NCBI GenBank assembly: GCA_030278955.1 | Contig: JAOANR010000014.1 | Location: 39,879,453-39,943,452, forward strand | Length of the DNA: 64,000 nt | Direction of reading: 5' to 3' | From: Hygrophila difformis | Taxonomy: Eukaryota; Streptophyta; Magnoliopsida; Lamiales; Acanthaceae | Shown here: one piece after another, positions 11,104 to 21,209 of the stretch | Numbering within the stretch: position 1 is the first letter of the stretch | How the letters are laid out: every line of letters begins with the position of its first letter | Notes under the pieces: model-generated | The model's input: only the letters and a program-made list of their open reading frames with translations | What the model was told of the DNA's origin: nothing | Database searches by the model: none | Program-made: the position numbers and the translations under genes

Positions 11104-11349
11104 ATGGCCAGAAAACCCTTCCTTCGTGCGGTGCGAGTTCAGCCAATGCTTTTATCGCCACCCTCCCACGGAAGAGGTTCTCTTAATACTTTTCCTAACA
11201 TATGTTTCGACGGTCATGCTCAGGCTTCCTTTTGTTTCTTTTTATTGATTATGACCTGTCGTAACCTTGCTAATATCGGTCCCAAAGTCCTGGGCGGTCA
11301 AATGATGTTCGCGCCTTTCTATGGGACCGAATCATCCTTTTTGCTCTGA
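11104..11349 (+). CDS. Short conserved antisense open frame, Tat element 1 (81 aa), unknown function
   Basis: I do not recognise this product. It lies about 123 bp after a TATA box and about 310 bp before an AATAAA (11662-11667), on the same strand as the PMD gene. Its first 40 residues align without gaps to residues about 32-70 of a frame at 36167-36580 in element 2. Both share R-K-P-F, A-x-R-V-Q, S-P, G-R-G-S-L and F-P-N at matching positions. Conservation then fades. It could be a short coding exon, or a structured RNA in which the open frame is incidental; homology alone cannot separate these. No signal peptide is evident; a hydrophobic stretch follows the conserved part. Confidence 0.45.
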   Translation: MARKPFLRAVRVQPMLLSPPSHGRGSLNTFPNICFDGHAQASFCFFLLIMTCRNLANIGPKVLGGQMMFAPFYGTESSFLL

Positions 11350-11693
11350 AGGGCATACCCCTCGGATCTCATCCCTATCGTCCATGCTCAGAGGGGTTGT
11401 CCTTGCTGGAGCGGATACTTATTTTCTTTTCTTTTTCTTTCGGATCGAGGAGCTGGCTTCATTAGCACAACCCCTGATCTCGCCGGTGGGAAGAATTTGA
11501 GCTTGGGAATGAATGTTGGGCATCTACCACTTCAGATCCCACTGGCCTTCATTCATTCCCTGCCTTCTTAGACTAGGACGTTTCCCTTGTATATTGTAAT
11601 TTCGGACTATCGACGCCGCTTTCGGCCGAAGTAGTTCCTCTTCGTAATATTTCGTCCATGAAATAAAATCTTTATTTTCTGTCCACTTATTGT
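11350..11693 (+). other. Conserved 3' region of the antisense unit with polyadenylation signal
   Basis: The segment at about 11570-11670 is the best conserved non-coding block between the two Tat elements (compare 36755-36860). It includes GGACGTTTCCCTTGTATATT and a TATCGACGCCG core, and ends in a plus-strand AATAAA at 11662-11667. On the minus strand it is the 3' untranslated region of pol. Confidence 0.6.
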
Positions 11694-12755
11694 TTAATCC
11701 CAAACTGAAGCATAATATTTCTTCATATATCTTGCATTTACTGGATTCGACATTTGTTCTCCATTCTCATCCACTAATATGTATGCTCCATTCGGTAATT
11801 TCGTCTGAACAATAAAAGACCCCTCCCAATTGGGGCTCCACTTTCCTAATCGGCTATCCTTCTGTTTGGGTGGCCATATAACTTTCCACACTAAATCACT
11901 GACTTCAAATCGCTTAACACGATTTCCTTATTATACCAATCGGCCACAATATCTTTATTTTTCTGTAAACTTTCAAGTGCCTGTACCCGATCGGCATTAA
12001 CGTCCAACAACTCGTCTTTCATTGAACGATCGTATTGTTCGCCCGATACCAAATCTGCTTGACTTGTTCTTAAAGTCGGTACCGTTATTTCGGCTGGAAG
12101 TACCGCATCCATTCCGTATGTCAACCGAAATGGCGTAAATCCAGTGGCTGTGGTCTTAGCATTTCGATAGGCCCACAATGCTTTGGATAACTTTTCATGC
12201 CATTTCCTCGGCTGATCTTCAATCATCTTCTTTATAATTCCTATCAGTTGCTTGTTGGTGGCCTCTGCCTGCCCATTCCCCTGTGGATAATATGGCGACG
12301 AATGTACGATTTTTATCCCATATTCGTCTGCAAAGGCCTTGACTTTCTCTCCCACAAATACCGTTCCTCTATCTGTCAGAATTGTCTGTGGGATTCCGAA
12401 CCTGTAAATCAACTGTCTCTTAATAAATTCAATAACTTCTTCTTGAGAAATGCGAACATATGCCTGAGCTTCGGCCCATTTCGTGAAATAGTCTGTTGCG
12501 ACTAGCACGAACTCATGTCTTTTCGATGAAGAAGGATGAATCTTTCCAATAATGTCCATAGCCCATCCTCGAAATGGCCATGGCTTGATCATTATGTGTA
12601 ACTCTTCGGCCGGTAACTTCTGAATTGGCCCATGTTTCTGACATTCGCGGCACCCTTTGGCATATTTCTCGCAATCTGTTCCCATTTTCGGCCAATAATA
12701 TCCTAGCCGAATGATACTTCATTTCATCGACTTTCCTGCCCGATGTGCGCCGCAT
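11694..12755 (-). pseudogene. Integrase of Tat element 1
   Basis: This is the retroviral-type integrase core (rve family). The three catalytic acidic residues are visible: Asp in AMDIIGKIH, Asp in ILTDRGTVF, and Glu in GQAEATNKQ. Upstream, a CRECQKHG segment is what remains of the zinc-binding HHCC module. Downstream (11694-11891) lies the C-terminal LGKWSPNWEGSF block, ending in YMKKYY. The core (11891-12685) is open, but the zinc module to its N-terminal side and the C-terminal piece are in other frames, so it cannot give a full enzyme. Element 2 carries a close relative (36894-37853). Confidence 0.9.
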
Positions 12756-13434
12756 ATTCCTCGTGTACTTCTCCCATTACTCTTTTCGCGTCTTCTTCTC
12801 CAACACATCTGAGTAGCACTCCATCGATGGCTCGTTTAAAGAGTAATCCTCCTATTATTATGAAGTCCATCGCCTTCCGCTTTTCGGCTGGATTAGCTTC
12901 GGATGGATCTTCCAACGTTCGTGTTATCTCTTTTATCCATTCGGCCTTTTCTGTTTTGGCCAAATATATTTCCACATTCCCTGCTATCGGCATTAACCGA
13001 TATCTGGCTGCGTGTTGAGCCAATTCGTTAGCTAATTCATTCTTTTCTCTGGGGATATATTAAACATATACCTCGTCGAATTCTTCCAGTAAGTCGATTG
13101 CCTCTTCATACAGTCTGATCAGTTGAGAACTCTTTACCGAAAAGTCTCCTAGCAACTGTTGAATAATCACTTGGGAATCTCCTTTGATTATAGTAGCTTT
13201 TACTCCTTCTTCTATCAATTGTTGTAGCCCCGAAATTAACGCTTTGTATTCCGCTTGGTTATTAGTATAGGAGTTCGGTAATTGTACAAAGTATTTGTAT
13301 ATCTTGCCCTCCGGCGTATGTAGCGTGAACCCTGCCCCAACTCTTGAGGCGGCTTTGGAACCATCAAACATCATCACCCATGGGCGTAGATACACTATTC
13401 CTACTTCGTCTATCACTTTCAGCCGAACATGTAT
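12724..13434 (-). pseudogene. Second RNase H-like domain (Tat aRH) and linker, element 1
   Basis: A ribonuclease H fold domain separate from the RT-linked one marks the Tat lineage. The catalytic acids are in MMFDGSKA, NNQAEYKALI and IKGDSQV. A TAA at 13060-13062 interrupts the frame after EVYV. The chain continues in 12724-13023 with an alpha-helical linker up to AAHIGQ, the start of the integrase zinc finger. In element 2 the equivalent YIPRGRNELANEL junction is open (37831-38304), showing that the stop is a defect of this copy. Confidence 0.85.
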
Positions 13435-13900
13435 CGTCTGACCTCGGAGGTATCGCGTGATCGGCCAAAAAATCGGCTACAATTTTTCCTTTCATAGCCT
13501 TGAGTGGTTGATACTTCAAATCATATGCGTTTAACCTCATGGCCCACTTAGCCATTCTTCGGCTACTAATCGGATCATTCATCAAGATTTTGACTATATC
13601 AACCGAAGCAACTACTATCACTTGCCTTGGTTGAATATAATATTCTAGCTTCTGGCATGCATGATAAAGACTCAAACATAGTTTATGAATCGACGAATAC
13701 CTTAGATCTGCATCCCTAAGGATTCGGCTTAGATAATAAATCGCTCGATCTCTTCCTTCATCGTCTTCTTGGGCCAGTAGTGCTCCAATAAACTCTTCGG
13801 CCGCTGCTATATATAGGTTCAATAGTCGGCCCAAATCGGGGGGACCAAAACTAGTGGATTTATTAAAGCCTGTTTCAGTTGCTCGAAGGCTTCCTGTTGA
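13364..13900 (-). pseudogene. RT-linked RNase H domain, Tat element 1
   Basis: This degenerate gypsy RNase H domain follows RT in the polyprotein, with recognisable YIAAAEEFIGALLAQ, AIYYLSRILRDAD, RYSSIHKLCLSLYHA and KLEYYIQPRQV segments. It ends in IVADFLADHA, a standard junction into the second RNase H. A frame change separates it from RT at about 13840-13905. Confidence 0.85.
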
Positions 13901-15055
13901 TCAACTCCCCATTTGAATTCCCCCTCTTTCTTCAATCTTAATAAATCGGTTAATGGTTTCGATTTCCCGGCCGCATTTGCCAAGAATTGCCTCAAGAAAC
14001 CGATTTGTCCAGGAATTTTTGTAAACTCCTCTTATCATATGGAGGCCTGGCTTCCTGGATGGCTCGGTTTTGTTTGCATCGACTTCTATGCCTTTATTAT
14101 GTACCAGAAACCCAAGAAAATTTCCTGCCTGCACTCCAAAAGCACATTTGGCTGGATTCATTTTGACTCCATGTAGTCTCATTCTTGCAAATACCATTCG
14201 CAAATCGTCCAAATGGCTTTCCATATCTTTGGATCTAACCATGACATCATCGATGTAGACTTCCACGCAGTCTCCTATTAGATCATGAAAAACATAATTC
14301 ATGGCTCTCTGATATGTGGCTCCCGCATTCTTTAACCCGAATGGCATCACTACCCATTCATAAATCCCGATAGCCTCAGGGCATCTGAATGCCGTTTTAT
14401 GCACATCTTCTTCGGCCATGAAGATTTGGTTGTATCCAGAATATCCATCCATGAAGGATAACATTCCCTGTTTTGCGACCGAATCAATTAACAAATCGAC
14501 AATAGGTATCATGTATTCATCTTTGGGAGTGGCTATATTAAGATTTCTAAAATCAATACAAACTCTCAATTTCCCATTTTTCTTTATCATAGGAACAATA
14601 TTTGACAACCACTCTACATACTTAGCTGGCCTAACAAATCCGTCCGCTAACAAATTTTCTATTTCTTCTTTTATTTTTGGAACAATTTCGGGCGTTGCCC
14701 TCCTGGCCGGCTGTTTATGCGGCCTGAACCCTTCTTTGATTGGCAATCTATGTTCTACAATCGATCTTTCCAAACCTGGCATCTCTGTGTAATCCCATGC
14801 GAAACAATCTTTGAACTCTACTAACACCTCCTTGAATCGGCTCGTTGTCTGCTGATCTAAATTCGCACTCAATGGAATCTCCCTTGGGTGCTCATCTGTA
14901 CCAACATTGACCATTTTTAAGGGATCTTGAGTTTTGAAATCTGGTGTTCGTTTTGGAATAGCATCCATGAGTTCACTCCAACCTGCTTTTTCTCCCGACG
15001 ATCCGAATTCGGTCGATTCGAACTCGACCATTCCCTTAGTTTCTTCGTTCATCAT
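13901..15055 (-). pseudogene. Reverse transcriptase of Tat element 1
   Basis: Ty3/gypsy reverse transcriptase, copying the element RNA into DNA. Visible motifs in order are RVCIDFRNLN, MDGYSGYNQI (catalytic Asp), the VMPFGLKNAGATYQRAM block, the YIDD active site at 14246-14257, and a GFLVHNKGIEVD thumb motif. The N-terminal part contains a Tat-type linker with AWDYTEMPGL, then EHRLPIKEGFRP and KQPARRATPE. The frame stays open past the thumb but leaves the conserved sequence after EVDANKTE (about 14060), where element 2 continues KAILEARPPHDKK. That indicates a small indel here. Confidence 0.92.
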
Positions 15056-15630
15056 TTACTATCTTCTTCTACTGGTCGTACATCAGCCTGATACCTGACT
15101 TCGAACCCCAAATTTGTCCAGTCGCATTCGACGACCTGCGGGTATCGTTCCCCTACCAATGCTAGGAATGGTTGTATGGGCTCTTCGTACAACACCGCAT
15201 CAATTCGGCCGGCTGTGCTGACTGGAAACGGAGGTTGATCACCATCCACTTCTTCGACTGTGCCATCCTTCCTCCAGAACCATATTTTCTGATGAAGCGT
15301 CGACGGCAAACATCTAGCTGTATGAATCCAGCATCGGCCCAATAAAGCCGCATACGGGACCTCTGCATCCACTACAAAGAACATAGTCGGAATCGAGATT
15401 GTCCCGACCGTTACATCCACTAAAATACATCCTTCGGCCGCCGTTTGAGCTCCCACAAAACTTAATACTTTCATTCTTGTGGGCAATAAATCATCCTTCG
15501 AGCGGCCTATTTTCGACAATGTGGATAATGGCATAATGTTGACGGTTGCTCCGCCATCAATAAACATTCTCGTGAGAGGTCTCCCATTGACCCAGCCCTT
15601 GACATACAAAGGCCTCACATGCTGAGACAT
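15052..15630 (-). pseudogene. Retroelement aspartic protease, Tat element 1
   Basis: This is the protease that would cut the Gag-Pol chain. The active-site loop reads FIDGGATVNIMP, with Asp-Gly-Gly where retroviruses have Asp-Thr/Ser-Gly; this variant is usual in the lineage. A flap-like LSFVGAQTAAEG and the second hydrophobic motif AALLGRCWIH follow. Element 2 carries the same domain in a longer continuous frame (40244-41085), which suggests protease and the upstream linker were once one polypeptide. Confidence 0.88.
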
Positions 15631-16590
15631 CTTTGCAGTCGGAGGTAAAATCGTGCTTGGCTGAGCTTCGGGGACGAACGCTTCATATCCTCCTTCCGCA
15701 CTTTCTCTGCTTCGGCCTCAGGCCGAAGTGCTTCTAGTTTGGCGAAACAGAAGTCCACAATGGGTTCTTCATCGCCGAAGTATTCTCCCTCATTCTGACA
15801 GAAAACCACAGCTGGTTCCGAATCGGACCAGTACTCCTCCTCGGTTGTTGTGGTCATTCCTATCATATTAGCACTAGACCTGAAATCAAACTTGAACTGC
15901 CCGATTGAAAGTGTGTCACTATTCGGGACGATGCTTGTTTTCGGCTTCCATTCCCTGATTCGGACTGGTCTAGGCTTCCATTCCTCTTTTATTTTCGGCT
16001 GTTCATTATCAGCTTTTAGCTGGACTGCTTTCGGCCGAAATTCAGTTTTATTTTTCAGCCGATCTTGTCCTTCTTTCGGCTTCCTTTCTTCTTTCCCTTT
16101 GGCTGATTTTAATCGAGCCGTAAACACCTTATTGAGGATCCTTCTTTCAGATGAAGAGCAATCGTCTGGGAAATCCTCTTCCATATGCATCATTTCATAC
16201 TCTTCTTGCTTAAATGCGCTGGCTGCTTTAAATCGCTGCATTCTTCGTTTGAAAGTACGATACGATCCCTTTCCTTTCGGAGTCTTTTTCTCCCCTGCTC
16301 TCCAGGCTGAATTCTCAAATCGGCGTTGGCCGAAATATCTTTTCTCTGGGGAATTCTGAATCCATCGGCCTATCTAAGTATTTGCTGGTGGCCTTCTGAG
16401 TTTCTTCATTCCTGGAGAGACAGCATCTTCGGGAACTGTGATCTGAATCACAGTCTTTCCATTCCACTTGTCGGCTGTCAACTTCATCTCTGAATCCCAA
16501 CCATTGGTTATGATTTTCAACGTTATGATTTTCAACGTTGGTTTTTCACTCTCATCTCCGAATTCCACCTTCTGAAGTTTGTCCGATTGC
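15615..16590 (-). pseudogene. Gag-protease linker region, Tat element 1
   Basis: A highly charged, Lys/Glu/Arg-rich segment (KPKEGQDRLKNK, KEEWKPRPVRIREWKP) is followed by acidic blocks EEEYWSDSEPAVVFC and DEEPIVDFCFAKLEA that are nearly identical in element 2. Frames at 16315-16568 continue it upstream. No catalytic motif is visible. It sits between Gag and protease and is probably a structural or spacer part of the polyprotein. Confidence 0.65.
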
Positions 16591-16740
16591 TTAATCTATT
16601 CCTTAACCTCATAATTCCCTAATCGGTCAAAAACATCCGAAATCTTCTCTTTCCCCTTCGAAGATCCTAACCATCTCCACACTCCTGCCTTCTTCTGAGC
16701 CGATGGCTGATTTCCTAGCCGATCATGCACAGAGCTTTTA

Positions 16741-18457
16741 CTAGTCGATGGTTGGTCGCCCAAAACGATCGTGTACAGACTTGTTTTGATCGGGATGCAC
16801 CATTACCATGTTAGCGATAGGAAACGGATTCTTATCAATTGCCATGAGTCTGTCTGGGAATTTCAATTTCCCATTGTCCACATGCTTCTGGATCAGCTTT
16901 CTGAAATGTCCACAAATTGCTGTAGAATGAGTAGCCGATCCATGAAATCTACACCACCCGGCTTCCAGTTGCTCTTTGGTTGGCTGTGGGTGATTTCCTT
17001 TGAATTCCAATAATCAGTTTTCTGGCTATAATCAAATCTTTCATCCATCTGAGATAGATCGAAAGAATAAAACCTCTGAGATTCGTCCCTGACTTCTCCC
17101 TCTTTCTCATTGCCTCTAACCGGCCGAAGCGCAGGACAAGTCATGGGCTTCTTTATTACCAATTCGGCCCTTGCTACTTCGGCTAAAGCAGGAATATCAT
17201 CCGTATTGTACTCTTCCACAATTTCACATCTATCCAGAGATTCTACAAACGATGCGGCCGACTGGATAGGTTGTGATCTGCCACTTTGACTTCGGCTTGA
17301 TTTGAAAGTCGTTTGTTCCGCTAAATAAGTCTCCATTCTTATAGCCTCAGCCGTTAATTCGGCCACAGTCATTGGTCTTGTGACCATCAATCTGTCCTTG
17401 ATGGCGAACTTCAAATTCTGCTTCAGGATTTGAATATATTCATGATCCGGCAGCATTGTCTTCATTTGAGCTTTAACGGCATAAAAACTCTCTATAAACT
17501 CTGTAACTGATTCCGTCGCTTTCTGTTTGGTTGATGTTAAATCAACCACTGATACATCAGGACTGGTATTATAGAATCGGTCATGGAATGACCGCTCCAT
17601 TTCGGGCCAGGTGTTAACCGATCCTGCTGGCAAATTAATGTACCACTCGAATGCTGGACCAGTGAGCGATTATCTGAACAATATCAACTTATGAAAATCA
17701 TTTTGCGCAATTCTGGTGCATTGAGCTGTAAATCGGCCAATATGTTATATCGTAGATCGGCCGACCTCTCCAGAGAAAGTATTAAAATCTGGAACCTTCA
17801 CTCCTCTAGGTAGTGAATACTGCTCTTCGATATACTCGGGGTAAGGCTTCCTATACATTGGCCTGTTCTCCTGGCCGATGAGATTTCCGAACCGAGTACG
17901 AATTATCTCAGCAATCAATTCCCTGTCAACCAGTTGTGGCGGATTCGGCTGCTATGGTAAGTATTGTTGTTGAACCACTGGAGCAGGCGGCTACACTACT
18001 AGTTGAGGCGGTTGATTCTGCTGCTGATCGTGCCTTTGTTGCGGAGGGACGAAAGGCCATGGTCCTTGCCCTCCTAGCGGCCGATAGGCATGCTGTTGAA
18101 AGTTATGAGGATTTTGCATTGAAGGTGGTGGATTTTGCGCCATCTGTGCATTCTGCGTTCCCATCGGATACATATTCCTCGCTAATTCAGCTCTAAACAT
18201 TGCTGGCATCGCTGCCAGAATATTGCCTTCTATCTGCCGAACCGAATTAGTAACCGCCGCTTCCACCATAAATTGGACATGATCACGGAACCGCGGGGTT
18301 AGATCCTCGTGCGGAAACTCATGATTATGAAATTAGATGGTCCAGGGAACCCTGGGGGGAATTCATCCGGCTCTGATGTGCGCTCTTCCTGCATCGGCGG
18401 CAAATCAGTCCTTGCCGCCGCGTTAACTGCTGGAGTTACCTGTGTCTCGAATGCCAT
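16741..18457 (-). pseudogene. Gag of Tat element 1, frameshifted
   Basis: Structural capsid protein. The N-terminal part starts at ATG 18457-18455, only 24 nt inside the LTR, and is Pro/Gln-rich (QQRHDQQQNQPPQ). The central retrotransposon-gag domain (about 17633-17290) has WPEMERSFHDRF, ESVTEFIESFYAVK and AELTAEAIRMETYLAEQT. Downstream is a variable region and a GWCRFHGSATHSTAICGHF segment (about 16960-16900), a CX-HX-type nucleocapsid knuckle common in Tat Gag proteins. At least three frame changes or stops (near 18299, 17991 and 16893) break it, so no full Gag can be made. Confidence 0.82.
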
Positions 18458-18462
18458 TTTGT

Positions 18463-18480
18463 GTCCCACTGGGCGTGCCA
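18463..18480 (-). other. Primer binding site of Tat element 1
   Basis: On the minus strand, one base after the LTR end, the sequence reads TGGCACGCCCAGTGGGAC. It starts with TGG, as required to pair with the CCA end of a tRNA. Its place fixes the gag-pol strand as minus and 18482-19139 as the 5' LTR. I did not identify the tRNA. Confidence 0.8.
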
Positions 18481-18481
18481 C

Positions 18482-19139
18482 TGTTTGGCTGGTGGTGAGC
18501 CAAGGACCTTTTTCTCCTCAAGGGAGGCTATCGGAAAAGGATCAAACAGATTATGGGTCCGGATTTACAATAATGCGCCCAAACTTGATTGAATTTCCCT
18601 GGAATTATAATGGCAAACTGGATACAATGAAGAATCTACCAGTTGTTAAGGAACAACGGCGAATTCACCGGAAAATGGAACTAAACTACCAGTTGTTGAG
18701 AAACAACGGTGGACTTGGAAAGTAACCGCTACAAGATACGCTAGAGTCTAGGAAAAACTGTAAAGGAAAGCTGTAAAGAAAGCAGTAAAGATACAAAGAA
18801 TTAAATTTGATAAATGAATTTGGGGGTTGGATTGATCTCTCATGATTATGTGCATGGCATTCCCTATTTATAGCCGGAGCCTTGATAACCGCTCTCCGGC
18901 CGATTCCTTTGAGCCGATTCTTATCTTCCTCTCATCGGCTGCCTTGGCTTTATTTTGGCTGAAATCCCTCACTTTTGGGATCCTCTTTTGTTCGGATTCT
19001 ATCTGCTATGGATCGCCTGTCTTTAGTCTCTCGCGGCCCAATTAATTTCGAGCCCACTTTCTTTTAAATTCTGACTCTGGCCCATGTTATATGGCCCAAT
19101 TATTCTCCTTGCGGCCCACTACTTCTTGTGGCCCCAACA
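18482..19139 (-). repeat. 5' LTR of Tat element 1 (658 bp)
   Basis: It has the same ends as the partner at 6486-7143. On the minus strand TATAAATA (18865-18872) is the core promoter for the genomic RNA. It is followed on the right by the second AAAAG target duplication (19140-19144). Confidence 0.95.
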
Positions 19140-19307
19140 AAAAGGAAAAGAATGAATACCATACCCTTAAAAAAAAAAAATACAGATGCTACACCCTTGC
19201 ATATATGCCATTACTTGTTCATAATATGGACGACATAGATGAGGATTCACAGATTCCAGTGTGCAGTTCTGAGAGTCTAAGGCCCTGTTCTCTAAGCCTT
19301 AATTTTT

Positions 19308-19530
19308 CTGGTCTGATCTGAATTTATAAGATCTGGTCTGGTCTGATCTGAATTTGTCTGGTCTGGTCTGAATGTTTCTGGTCTGGTCTGATCTGATCTT
19401 ATTTTCTCTATATTATTATAGTGATTTGATCTGATCCGATCTGGTCGGATCTGATCTGGTCTGGTCTGATCTTATTTAATCTGGTCTGGTCTTAATGTTT
19501 CTTATCTGATCTGGTCTGATCTGATTTTTG
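19308..19530 (+). repeat. TCTGG/TCTGA pentanucleotide tract, copy A
   Basis: A degenerate array of TCTGG and TCTGA units with scattered AATTT and AATGT interruptions. The counterpart in copy B (58966-59200) has unit gains and losses, as expected of slippage. Confidence 0.88.
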
Positions 19531-20098
19531 TAAAAAATAAGTAATAAGGCCTGAAAATAAATTCTAGAGAACGGAGCCTGATTCTCTCAAGTTCGTTGTA
19601 GAGTTGCTGATAGCATGCATGCATCTTTTAATCTAAGCTACATACACCAGTAGTATTCTTATTGATAAGGCTATGGTTTGTAACTTATGAGGCTTAAATG
19701 TCCGGTTCAGTCACCCCCGATAGTGGCGATTCCAGGATTTGAACTGAGGGTGTGCAAACTTTTGAAAATAATCTACAGTCGCCTTGACATTTCGTGAAAA
19801 CAATTTATAACTTAATCTACATCTATTTCATTAAGTATTTTTTTATTAACATAAAATAATAGTGAATCATTTAACATGTTTTCACCACTTAAAACAATTG
19901 ACCTACCCAATACTTAGAGATGAGAATAGGTCATGCTACCCGACATCACCTAAAATCTAGGCCACTTCAGTGAAGCCAGGGCAAGCCTTTTCTATACAAA
20001 GGCTAGGCTCGGGTAATTTTGAAAACCTATCTAGCTAAATATGTTCACACCAGACTTTATAATTGACCTATTAGTATGCTTATTGTAGAGGAATATTT

Positions 20099-20100
20099 CA

Positions 20101-20134
<34 letters not shown>
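20099..20134 (+). repeat. ATT microsatellite, copy A allele (about 11-12 units)
   Basis: A pure ATT/TTA run in otherwise conserved duplicated DNA. The same locus in copy B (59776-59864) is about 29 units long. Confidence 0.92.
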
Positions 20135-20488
20135 TTATGTAGAAGAAATTATTAATTTGATCTTATATAAATTTTTAAAATATTTATAAGCTTTTTTCAA
20201 ATATGTAAATATGTTATATTGGGACATATATGTATGTAAAAAGAAAATTTTAACATGATTTACTTGTAAAAGACTTAAAGTAATAGAGTATTTATATAAA
20301 ATTATATAAAATTTAAAATGAAAAAGATATAATAATTTTGTTAGATAAATTTAAAATAATAGAGTATATAGAGGCGACCCAGCTGGGTGTAAAAATGGAA
20401 AAGTATGAATAGGCATAGATAGCACACCAAGCGTTTGTTTCTAGCTACTGGTTTCCTTCAATTTACGGCATGTAGTATTCAGTAACTC

Positions 20489-20953
20489 ATCCCGTTTCAT
20501 TTTAGTTATCTTTTTAGAAATTAAAAAGCATTTCAAAATAGAAATAGTTGTTATTTTATATATTTATATCATATTTTTTAATATTATCTTTTATCTTTTT
20601 ATAAATATTACTCTTAGAATACTGTGCAATTTCTCTCTACTTTAATTTTACTTTTTTTTATAAGTAAGAGTAAAAATGAAAAATAAGGGGCTAATCATTG
20701 GTATATGTGATTTGTCTAAAATTGATGAACGGGAGTAGGGATAGCAATGAGTCGGGTCTGGGTCGGTTCCGCCAAGACCCAAGACCCAATCCAGGGCTCG
20801 GGTTCGGTTCGGTTCCGGGTCTGACTTGGATCCATTGCCATCCTTATGGATGGCAATGGGTCGGTTATGGGTCTATTTTTGTAAGACCCAAGACCCGTCT
20901 CGATTTTTGGTTCTGACCCGGACCCATTGCCATCCCTAAACCGGAGGGAGTAC
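20489..20953. mobile_element. Stowaway-like MITE, interrupted by a second MITE
   Basis: The left end in copy B reads CCCTCCGTTTCATTTTAG and is slightly eroded in copy A. The right end reads AACCGGAGGGAGTA at 20939-20952. These form inverted termini of the CTCCCTCCG type with TA flanks. A 203-bp element sits inside it at 20736-20938. The interior is AT-rich without coding sequence. Confidence 0.55.
20736..20938. mobile_element. hAT-like MITE nested in a MITE (203 bp)
   Basis: Inverted ends: left TAGGGATAGCAATGAGTC, right the reverse complement of TAGGGATGGCAATGGGTC. Flanking 8-bp repeats AACGGGAG (20728-20735) and AACCGGAG (20939-20946) differ at one base, fitting an 8-bp hAT-type target duplication. 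The interior is rich in GGGTCGG/GACCC and could fold on itself. It has no coding capacity. Confidence 0.75.
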
Positions 20954-21201
20954 ATTGTAGTAGTTGCAAATGGCAATAAAAACCAGCTGAGAATTCCCCG
21001 GATCCCGGAGTAAAATCATGGACTTCCCAAGTACAGTAGCTACGGCCTCGTGAAGTGGAACCTACGTTGTTGTCCAGTTTTTGACCCTTCCACCACCAAA
21101 CCACAGCTTTGCTTTTCATTTTCTTTATTTCTCTTCGAAATGTAATAATTGTAGTAGTATTTGACCTCTAATTTTATTTACAAACTTATGATAAAAGGTT
21201 A
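20954..21201. other. Intergenic, no gene seen
   Basis: Short spacer between two non-autonomous elements; nothing recognisable. Confidence 0.4.
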
Positions 21202-21209
21202 CTCCCATC

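Larger units (their letters stand above)
6486..19139 (-). mobile_element. Complete Tat-lineage Ty3/gypsy element with antisense PMD gene (element 1)
   Basis: This is a 12.65-kb element with TG...CA LTRs at 6486-7143 and 18482-19139, an AAAAG target duplication, and a matching empty site in copy B. Read on the minus strand the order is LTR, primer site, gag, protease, RT, RNase H, a second RNase H-like domain, integrase, a long non-coding and antisense-coding region, LTR. Gypsy gene order plus the duplicated RNase H places it in the Tat lineage (relatives of Ogre and Grande). The plus strand between 7349 and about 11670 carries an antisense gene cassette. All coding parts have frameshifts or stops, so this copy is defective, but its structure is complete. 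Confidence 0.95.
19140..20511 (+). repeat. Segmental duplication copy A, right part
   Basis: It aligns with 58798-60243 with more substitutions than the gene-bearing part (roughly 1-2 percent by eye) plus microsatellite length changes. Homology stops at TTAGTTATCT, inside a MITE terminal repeat. No gene is visible; it contains a TCTGG/TCTGA pentamer tract and an ATT tract. Confidence 0.93.
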
